From positions 29,564,865-29,628,864 of the forward strand of contig OX235275.1 in NCBI GenBank assembly GCA_944472155.2: a stretch of DNA of 64,000 nt, written 5' to 3'. Below the pieces are notes generated by a model. The model saw nothing but the letters and a program-made list of their open reading frames with translations. It ran no database searches and had not been told where the DNA came from. The position numbers and the translations under genes were made by a program. Below, piece by piece: positions 57,721 through 64,000 of the stretch (positions are counted from its first letter, which is position 1; every line of letters begins with the position of its first letter). The DNA comes from Trichobilharzia szidati. Lineage: Eukaryota > Platyhelminthes > Trematoda > Strigeidida > Schistosomatidae.

Positions 57721-58245
57721 CGTTCTCTAGTATGGGGGCTTAGAAAGCCAAACTTCCGAAAGCAAATTTCCTGCAAAACAAGAAAGTTTACGTCCATAAC
57801 TTTTCTAGCGTAACTCTTGATAAATTACAACTTGAAGCGCTATCTCTAGGGGCTAAATTTTGCAAGTTTTGCAAAGATATCAGCTAAATTGACACTGATG
57901 TAGAGTTTTAGAACCTCTTTATACAAACGGGGGACTTGGTTGCCTCCTATGATGAGGACCTCAAAAGATTCAAATCAACTCTAGTAGACTGCTGCTATCA
58001 GTATAGACAGAAGAATAAGAATGCACGCCATAATATACTCTCAAGAGAGCATAGAGAGGCTGTTTTAAAAGACTAAAACAAAACAGACCGGATAAGGGAC
58101 CGGGGATAGTACCTTTGGACAAGCATGGTTAAATAAACAAGATGAACTCCACGCTAGAGGACGGCAACTAGTTTCAGAAGCCGAAAATAATGGAAGATCA
58201 AAGTGAAAAAGTAGAGAGAGAAACATAACAAACTTATTAAAGGAA
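57717..58245 (+). mobile_element. PLE-3 N-terminal fragment in inverted orientation
   Basis: Plus frames give VYVHNFSSVTLDKLQLEAL, SLGAKFCK, LVASYDEDLKRFKSTL and QDELHARGRQLVSEAENN, matching PLE N-termini (the LxxLSxGLKF motif region). A 30-bp inverted match (57687-57716 versus 58169-58198) links it to the minus fragment next door. Confidence 0.6.
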
Positions 58246-58246
58246 T

Positions 58247-58305
58247 TAATTGGTGGATGGTGACTAGCAGTGGAATCCAGGATATGGGTTTCCTCCCACT
58301 TGAAA
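58247..58305 (-). mobile_element. SINE-alpha 3' tail
   Basis: Antisense of the Sm-alpha end (ATTGGTGGATGG, GCAGTGGAATCCAGGAT). Truncated inside the hammerhead module. Confidence 0.65.
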
Positions 58306-58319
58306 CTCGTCTTCTGGAA

Positions 58320-58545
58320 GTGGGTTTACAAGGATTTAATTGGTCACAGGGTTTGATCATGAGCTGATATCATTTAGAGAACTAAAAACGAGTACTGGAC
58401 AGCCATTTCTTCCCGGTCTAGGTCTCTCCAACAGTACGTACCTCGTGGGGCTGGAACCCAGGACCTTTCGGTTACGAGGTAAGCTAGTAGACCATTCAGT
58501 CACTGGGATCTAATTTAATGCCCCATGAATTCCAACTTTTGACAG
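58320..58545 (-). mobile_element. SINE-beta copy, minus, variant shared with 61.8 kb
   Basis: Antisense: GTACTGGACAGCCATTTCTT, GGTCTCTCCAACAGTACG, GGCTGGAACCCAGGACC, CATTCAGTCACTGGGAT. In sense the core reads TTGGAGA. Confidence 0.7.
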
Positions 58546-58644
58546 AAACTCACCTGTGGCCAAGCACTTCGGTTCAGTCAATCGACGGGAAAATCTAAAA
58601 TTGAATTAAATTATTAAAGGATTCCCCACTATTATTAATCTTTA

Positions 58645-58830
58645 CGAGCTTGCCTTGTAACCGGAAGGTCCTGGGTTCGAATCCCAGTGGGTGCGTACTG
58701 CCGATAATTCTCAAACTAGGATGAAACAGCAGCTGTCCAGTACTCCCTGGTTTTCAATGGTTCTCTAACTGATATCAGTCCGTGATCAACTCGTAAAAAC
58801 ATAATAACCCTTACAAACCAAACTTAGAAA
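58645..58830 (+). mobile_element. SINE-beta single arm, 5'-truncated, with TSD
   Basis: Begins inside the head (CGAGCTTGCC), T arm CTGGGTTCGAATCCCAG, module GTACTG-CCGATAA ... GATGAAACAGCAGCTGTC-CAGTAC, tail ACAAACCAAACTTAGAAA. ATTAATCTTTA flanks it at 58634-58644 and 58831-58841. Confidence 0.85.
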
Positions 58831-58915
58831 ATTAATCTTTATCAGTTTTCACCACTGAATCTGTCATATTGTGTATATATACCAGTCATTTTCTATGAAT
58901 ACATTCTTTCTTAGG

Positions 58916-58982
58916 AGTTTGAAATTTTCTGAACAAATGCTCTTTAATTATATCGCTTACATAACTAGATCTCTATATTTTG
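58916..58982 (+). CDS. Putative host exon 6 (67 nt)
   Basis: The acceptor ACATTCTTTCTTAG and the donor TTG|GTGAGA enclose one nucleotide (completing tryptophan with TG from 49961) and 22 codons. They start SLKFSEQMLFNYIAY and end ITRSLYL in phase 0. Hydrophobic-helical, unrecognised. Confidence 0.5.
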
Positions 58983-59285
58983 GTGAGATAGGGTGGTGGT
59001 ACAATTGGGAGGGTATATTTCAAATCATATACACGAACCATTAGTAAAACTGACAATGATCTATACAGCTGCGCTGTTACAATCCTTTAATGACAAGTCA
59101 ATAACTGCAAAACTGACATAAGAATTAGACATAAGCGTGTCTTGAGGCTTGCACTCACACGCACACACACACAAACACACATGCACATACACATAATTAG
59201 TGTTAATTGACCTCCTTCACGGTTTGTGCGTGTGTGTATGGATGTGTTGTATGCCATTTCCATGAAATAATCTCTCTCTTTTCAG
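58983..59285. other. Putative last intron
   Basis: GT...AG bounded, with (AC)n at 59159-59190 and a TCTCTCTCTTTTCAG acceptor. Confidence 0.4.
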
Positions 59286-59354
59286 ACTACTAGGAAAGCA
59301 GCTGTAAATTTGTCTACTGTAATTCACGCAGTCTTCTCTTTTTATATTCATTGA
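59286..59354 (+). CDS. Putative host exon 7, terminal or internal
   Basis: Phase-0 frame after a strong acceptor: TTRKAAVNLSTVIHAVF, then SFYIH and a TGA at 59352. An internal GTAAAT at 59304 could instead end an 18-nt micro-exon (TTRKAA). It follows the exon ending at 58982 in phase. Confidence 0.4.
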   Translation, partial: TTRKAAVNLSTVIHAVFSFYIH

Positions 59355-60049
59355 ATGTCATATCCTAAAAGTGATGATGATGATAATGATGATGATGAGA
59401 TCATAAATTTTTGCTAATCAGATCATTTTTTTTATTACCTACAAAAACGGTTAGCAATTTCAGTTAATAGACACTAGTCAACACATTCATCACTCTGTCT
59501 ATTCTACATAAACCATAATGATCCGTGTATGCTGCTTTTTTTGCAGAAAAATTGTGGAACCCCTTGCGGTCATGATCTATGTGTATGTGTGGGTGTGTGT
59601 GAGGGTGTGTGACCTAAGCTTCACATTTTCAACATCTACTTTTTCTCTCTCTAAAAGACAGAGAGAGAGAGAGAAAGAGAGGGTGGGTGTGTGAGAGTGA
59701 AAGCGAGTAGAATTCAGAAAACTGAACTATGAACAATTAAAGGGGTCATGATGTCATCATTCATATATATATATCTTGACATAAAAGCACAGTTGTCTTC
59801 TCTCTCTCTCGCTATCTCTCTCTACCTACCATTTTTCATATTTGATGTGATAATCACGCTTCATTATAATAGAAGGATACTAATAAGAATAAATTATATA
59901 ACTGTGATGTTATAAGGTGATAATTCTCTTTTGACACAATCGATGAATACTTTGGATAATTACGATTAATCACTTCATAGCCGAGAGAGAGAGAGAATAT
60001 CTGATTTAAGTGTACATCATGTCTATGAGTGTATGTAGTATCTTTAACA
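59355..60049. repeat. Simple-sequence-rich region
   Basis: (GT)n/(GA)n tracts at 59580-59700, (TCTC)n at 59799-59825, (GAT)n at 59376-59400. No gene seen. Confidence 0.6.
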
Positions 60050-60060
60050 AATACGTAGTA

Positions 60061-60505
60061 TGGTTTGTAAGGGTTTGTTATGTTTTACGAGTTGATCACG
60101 GACTGATATCAGTTAGAGAACCATTGAAAACCAGCCAAGGAGTACTGGACAGCTGCTGTTTCATCCTAGTTTGGGAATCATCGGCAGTACGCACCCACTG
60201 GGATTCGAACCCAGGACCTTCCGGTTAGATGTCACGTGTGTGGATGGATGTCCCACCAACGACAATGGTTGGGGTCGCGCTAAAATCACGAATTGGTAGA
60301 AGTTAGAATTTATGAGCCATTGAATCGGGTCCCAGTGGCTGAGTGGTATACAAGCTTGCCTTGTAACCGGAAGGTCCTGGGTTCGAATCCCAGTGGGTGC
60401 GTACTGCCGATGATTCCCAAACTAGGATGAAACAGCAGCTGTCCAGTACTCCGGTGCTGGTTTTCAATGGTTCTCTAACTGATATCAATCCGTGATCAAC
60501 TCGTT
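60061..60505. mobile_element. SINE-beta head-to-head dimer with single TSD
   Basis: Minus arm 60061-60225 (module 60142-60190), plus arm 60290-60505: A box TGGCTGAGTGG 60336-60346, B box 60380-60390, module 60401-60449. The 11-bp TSD AATACGTAGTA lies at 60050-60060 and 60506-60516. The minus arm has lost its A-box half. The ORFs here are SINE translations. Confidence 0.9.
60401..60449 (+). ncRNA. Hammerhead-like module of SINE-beta, core mutated
   Basis: Stem I GTACTG/CAGTAC (6 bp). Core CCGATGA (U4 changed to C). Stem II TTCC/AGGAT. GAAA, stem III CAGC/GCTG with one-base loop, cleavage triplet GTC at 60441-60443. All stems form; the core lesion argues against catalysis. Confidence 0.65.
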
Positions 60506-60574
60506 AATACGTAGTAGTCAGTTCATAAAATGAAGATACTATGCTGGCTGAAAGTGGTCTACCCGGTCAGCAGT

Positions 60575-60751
60575 AAGGACATTCATTGATGACATCAACG
60601 GCTGGTGTCAGTCACGCTTAAATCACAAAATGGTCACAATAGTTAAAATTCATGAGATGGTCATTTGACTGGATCTGAGTGGTTGAATGGCCTATAAGCT
60701 TTCCTAATAACCGCGAGATCCTATATTCACATCCTGGATGTGGTTGAGCAC
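60575..60751 (+). mobile_element. SINE-beta remnant
   Basis: Inner region and head (GAGTGGTTGAATGGCCTATA) with an eroded B box. No hammerhead part. Confidence 0.45.
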
Positions 60752-61210
60752 TTTTTTAATAATAATAATAATCTGCTTTATTCCAAAACAGTACTTGTGA
60801 TACAGAATGGAATTCTCAGCATTTTTACTACAGTATTGCATCCAGTTAGTACATTATTCAATAAATAGAATTCTACATAGATTAAGGAAATCTCAGTTCA
60901 TTATGACAACAACATATTGGCATGTCGGTAGCAAAGCCAAAGTTGAACAGTGTTTGAAGGTGTTAGAAAAGTAGGTGCTATCATATTTACTGGCGTAAGC
61001 GAGAGAAAGAAACAAAGCAGCACATAACGGAAAAAAAGAGAGAGAGAAAAGGAAAAGAAAGAAAGAAAATGCTGTACCTATAAATGATATGAGTTGGAAA
61101 GACGAGGTCCAGTTTTTCTACTGACTATTTAATGAATTATAGGTGTCACGCCTAATGCTTCCTTTATCGCACAGAACACGAGCTAAGTAGGGTATGGTTG
61201 AGTTTTTTCT
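60752..61210 (-). mobile_element. CR1-1 3' UTR fragment
   Basis: Matches the 3' UTR at 19505-19990, from the (TAA)n tail and CTTTATTCCAAAACAGTACT to CGCACAGAACACGAGCTAAG. No coding part. Confidence 0.7.
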
Positions 61211-61345
61211 AATGAGTCCCAAACGAGGGGGGGGGGGGGGTTGAAACAGCTATTTAGTACTCTTAGCTGATTTACAATGTTTCTCTAAATAATAGTCAAT
61301 CCGTGGTTAAACCTGAAATAAATCAAATCCCCACAAACGAACTCT
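61211..61345 (+). mobile_element. SINE-beta 3' part with a G14 run
   Basis: GAGTCCCAAACGA, G14 (61227-61240), TTGAAACAGC, then the tail to CCCCACAAACGAACTCTTC. The G run replaces one strand of stem II. Confidence 0.7.
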
Positions 61346-61795
61346 TCAGAAATAAAGGAAATGTTCATCAGTATCCACTTGCATTCCCATGCAGAGATGT
61401 GGCAGTAAGCCATATTAAACTGAATAAGAGTTAATGATACTTACTACTTGGCTGTGTAAACCTCCATAACTGGATTGTAGTTCAAAGTTGTGACCCAATG
61501 TCTCGTAGACAAGCACGTGAGCTTGTGAGTCAAAGCTCCATTATGCTTTCAATCTGAATAAACTTCTCTTAATAAAATATGATATACAACTGCTAAGTGG
61601 AAATACAATACACGTTTCACATACTAATTGTAAGCATACAATACACGTCATTTAGTTATTTCATCTCATGTTCTTATTGGCTACACACCTTTTTCTCAGT
61701 TTAAATGACAATCAAAAGTCACTGACGACTATTCCACATTGTACTTCCACGGTGACATATTTTCTGACATGAATTTATTTACCACATGTTGGCTT

Positions 61796-62165
61796 ACAAG
61801 GATTTTATTGGTCACAAGGTTTGATCATGAGTTGAAATCAGTTAGAGAACCAACAGTGAGTAGTGAACAGCTGTTTCGTCCCGGTCCAGGACTCTCCAAC
61901 AGTTCATACCTCGTGGGGCTGGAACCCAGGACCTTTCGGTTACGAGGTAAGCTAGTAGACTATTCAGCCACTGGGATCTAATTTAATTCCCCATGAATCC
62001 CAACTTCTGACCTATACTCACCCACAATATTGACTGGTGGTTGTGATACATGTCGCGAATCGGCAGAAGTTGGAATCCATGAGCCATTAGATCAATTCCC
62101 AGTGATTGAACAGTTTAAATTCTCACCTTTTACTCAAAAGGCTGTGAGTTCCAAACCTGAAATTC
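61796..62165. mobile_element. SINE-beta pair
   Basis: Minus arm 61796-62010 (CTGTTTCGTCCCGGTCC, CTCTCCAACAGTTC, GGCTGGAACCCAGG). A plus remnant 62050-62165 keeps the inner region and a damaged head. The ORF 61739-61981 is a SINE translation. Confidence 0.65.
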
Positions 62166-62359
62166 AAATTTCTAGAGTTTGTAGGAGTTTCCATTAATAT
62201 CCGTTTAGATAATGTCATTAACTGACATTAGTTAGCGATCAATTAAAAACTATGATTCTCTGTACAGTTGTTTCCTTGTAGTTTCCATCTCTTTATCGGG
62301 GGTAGAACCGAATTCGTATTGGCAAGCTAAGTGCCGTTTCAGCTGGAATCCAATTATTA

Positions 62360-63060
62360 TGAATTCTGAATTAGTTGAATTCTCTGATCTTGTTGATTTA
62401 ATTGCGAAGCTTTCGTCGTCCTACTAGACAACATCTTCTCCATGAATGATATGATTGTGTCTCCTGGATACCGTTGTCCTGACTGTTGTTGATTTACGTC
62501 TCTACTGTTCATATTTTTATTGACTTGAAATCAGAACTTTCTTGTCACGTGATTTACTTTTTATTAGCTGGTAAATTTGGTCTATATTATTATCATGTTT
62601 GTCAATCGCTGGCTGTTTCACTCGAGTACTAGGCTTCTAGAAATTCTCTGGCACTTTTGGTGTTTCCTCTATTTAAAATTTTTACATTATCCCAATCAAC
62701 AAATTGGTATGCATAATTATTGAATATGCATTGAAACGAAAGAATATACATCATGCCTTTTGTATTCTTGGATTGGGATTCGAAGGGGACGCCCACTTTG
62801 ACCAATGTAATGTATGTTACAGTTCATACAATTTATTTTGTAATCTTTCAGTTTGCACGACATCGAATGAAGTGATTGTGTTGACTTGTGTGCCATAATT
62901 ATTTCAAAGGGTTTTAATATTCCAGCTGTTATTTTAGAGGTATTTTCTTATATATGGTAGAATTAATTTTCTTGTAGTCTTTGATGGCAGTTTCTTGTTG
63001 GTGTTGGTGGTGTAAGTCAACTACCAGTGATGAAGATGGTTGCCAAAAGACATAGTTAAA
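62360..63060 (-). mobile_element. PLE-2 fragment
   Basis: Homologous to 17.98-18.7 kb: hammerhead-like end (GAAGCTTTCGTCGTCC at 62406-62421), nuclease C-terminal region and GIY-YIG part, all frameshifted. Interrupted at 63060 by the SINE-gamma dimer. Confidence 0.7.
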
Positions 63061-63100
63061 CCATTGGTATTAGATGGTTGGAGGCAATCGACCACAGGAA

Positions 63101-63145
63101 GCCTTGGACCTAGGTTTCGTGCTAGTTGGCACTCATCAGCAAGGC
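63101..63145 (-). ncRNA. Hammerhead ribozyme, SINE-gamma minus arm
   Basis: Identical in sequence to the plus-arm copy at 63488-63532: core CTGATGA (63139-63133), GTGC/GCAC stem II, GAAA (63118-63115), ACCT/AGGT stem III, GTC, stem I GCCTTG/CAAGGC. Confidence 0.85.
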
Positions 63146-63181
63146 GTATCTGCAATCTTGAAGGAACTGATGTCCCTCCTG

Positions 63182-63235
63182 AGATTCGAACCCGCGTCAC
63201 CCAGTGCTGCAGTCAGAGACGTTACCACTAAGCTA
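63182..63235 (-). promoter_or_regulatory. Pol III A and B boxes, SINE-gamma minus arm
   Basis: A box TAGCTTAGTGG (63235-63225) and B box GGTTCGAATCT (63192-63182) in sense orientation, spaced as in a tRNA gene. Confidence 0.75.
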
Positions 63236-63397
63236 TTCAGGCTCCCGACTGACCTCCTGTAGGACTGTATTGGATATTTTTGATTGCACACTAGTCAGTA
63301 ACTAGTGTAATGCGTCTAGTCCTATCTTCGGTGCAGACTGAATTCTATCAGTCATGTTTGCAATACAGTCCTACAGGAGGTCAGTCGGAAGCCTGAA

Positions 63398-63451
63398 TAG
63401 CTTAGTGGTAACGTCTCTGACTGCAGCATTGGGTGACGCGGGTTCGAATCT
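63398..63451 (+). promoter_or_regulatory. Pol III A and B boxes, SINE-gamma plus arm
   Basis: A box TAGCTTAGTGG at 63398-63408 fits the tRNA consensus. B box GGTTCGAATCT is at 63441-63451. The hammerhead starts 37 nt after the B box, so it would lie in the body of the transcript. Confidence 0.8.
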
Positions 63452-63487
63452 CAGGAGGGACATCAGTTCCTTCAAGATTGCAGATAC

Positions 63488-63532
63488 GCCTTGCTGATGA
63501 GTGCCAACTAGCACGAAACCTAGGTCCAAGGC
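63488..63532 (+). ncRNA. Hammerhead ribozyme, SINE-gamma plus arm
   Basis: Stem I GCCTTG (63488-63493) pairs with CAAGGC (63527-63532). Core CTGATGA 63494-63500. Stem II GTGC/GCAC with loop CAACTA. GAAA 63515-63518. Loopless stem III ACCT/AGGT. Cleavage after GTC at 63526. Every invariant hammerhead base is present. The loopless palindromic stem III resembles Sm-alpha hammerheads, which may work as dimers. Confidence 0.85.
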
Positions 63533-63712
63533 TTCCTGTGGTCGATTGCCTCCAACCATCTAATACCAACAATTCACAGTGCACCGTAATGGCGAGCCAC
63601 CTAGCATGGTGGCCACATTGCAAACGTGACTGATAGAATTCAGTCCGCACGGAGGATAGGACTAGACACATTACACTAGTTACTGGCTAGTGTGCAATCA
63701 AAAATAGTTAAA

Positions 63713-63830
63713 TGATTCATGGAGAATTCAAATGAGTTCATTTTACACTAAAACCTGCCACAAGGACGACAAAAGCATCTCAACCAGCTCAGAGAACACA
63801 ACCAAATCAAAATCATCCACTTGAACTACA
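63713..63830 (+). mobile_element. PLE-2 3' end, plus strand
   Basis: TTCATGGAGAATTCAAATGA, AAGGACGAC, AAAAGC and CAGCTCAGAGAACAC match the reverse complement of 17.98-18.1 kb. The hammerhead strand GAAA is changed to AAAA. With 62.36-63.06 kb on minus, it may be another inverted terminal-repeat PLE. Confidence 0.6.
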
Positions 63831-64000
63831 AATCTTCTCTATTATTTCAAGATTATGAATTCTGATTTCAGTCGATTGATGTCAGTTCTCATGAAGTGTA
63901 TTTAAAGGTTGAAAGCCTAATCAGCACACATTTCTGATTGTCTTTTTCCCGTACACATCCATTATTAATTAGAAATGTTAGTAGGAAGATAGACATTCAA

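Larger units (their letters stand above)
63061..63703. mobile_element. SINE-gamma palindromic dimer with intact hammerheads
   Basis: Arms 63069-63272 (-) and 63361-63566 (+) are almost identical reverse complements of about 205 bp. A 88-bp spacer (63273-63360) is itself inverted at 63621-63706. Each arm holds a tRNA-like Pol III promoter and a complete hammerhead. The perfect 9-bp TSD ATAGTTAAA lies at 63052-63060 and 63704-63712, so the whole palindrome inserted once, into PLE-2. ORFs on both strands are incidental. Confidence 0.9.

Noticed and set aside
60336..60405. tRNA genes at tRNA-like heads with perfect T arms
   Set aside because: The acceptor and anticodon stems do not close and the heads continue into SINE bodies in many copies.
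63402..63671. 89-codon minus ORF and its near twin at 63040-63231
   Set aside because: Both are translations across SINE-gamma arms; the similarity reflects the palindrome.

Overview
The window is AT-rich, repeat-dense metazoan DNA and almost certainly comes from a digenean blood fluke (Schistosoma or a close relative; species not determined). The diagnostic signals are Sm-alpha-type SINEs (tRNA-like Pol III head plus a hammerhead ribozyme module), many broken RTE-clade LINEs of the SR2/Perere type, two CR1-like LINEs, several Penelope-like element (PLE) families with GIY-YIG endonuclease tails, and solo LTRs. I saw no rRNA, true tRNA gene, CRISPR array or bacterial operon structure. Every long reading frame belongs to a decayed retroelement or lies antisense to one.

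Layout. 0-6 kb: LINE, RTE, Sm-alpha and PLE fragments. 6.2-7.1 kb: three small putative host exons. 7.4-9.0 kb: RTE. 10.1-11.7 kb: PLE with inverted terminal repeats. 12.1-13.4 kb: two RTE fragments. 14.4-17.8 kb: a cluster of tRNA-headed SINEs. 18-20.6 kb: PLE-2 and CR1-1. 20.98-21.06 kb: putative host exon. 21.6-23 kb: second inverted-repeat PLE. 23-28.6 kb: SINEs and nested LTRs. 28.9-30.6 kb: CR1-2. 31-35.2 kb: SINEs and an RTE interrupted by a SINE. 36.5-43.4 kb: RTE, PLE-2, PLE-4 and PLE-3. 43.6-49.2 kb: LINE, LTR, SINEs, PLE-1. 49.92 kb: putative host exon. 50.3-53.4 kb: Sm-alpha, the best-preserved RTE reverse transcriptase, PLE-3. 53.7-58.8 kb: SINEs, LTR, PLE-3. 58.9-59.4 kb: putative host exons. 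60-64 kb: SINEs, CR1 tail, PLE-2 and a palindromic SINE with two intact hammerheads.

Three things stand out. (1) Two SINE families, called beta and gamma here, occur as head-to-head palindromic dimers. At three loci the whole dimer is bounded by one perfect 9-11 bp target-site duplication, so the palindrome appears to move as one unit. (2) Hammerhead-shaped modules are present in SINEs alpha, beta and gamma and in PLE-1, -2 and -3. Only gamma (63.1 and 63.5 kb) and one PLE-3 copy (56.5 kb) keep the full catalytic core. (3) A chain of six or seven small plus-strand exons from 6.29 to 59.35 kb has good splice sites and matching phase at every junction. It suggests that most of this window is intron of one host gene with introns up to about 29 kb.

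Family labels (alpha/beta/gamma/delta, PLE-1 to -4, CR1-1/-2, LTR-A/B, R4-R7) are mine. Boundaries of decayed copies are approximate, usually within about 20 bp.
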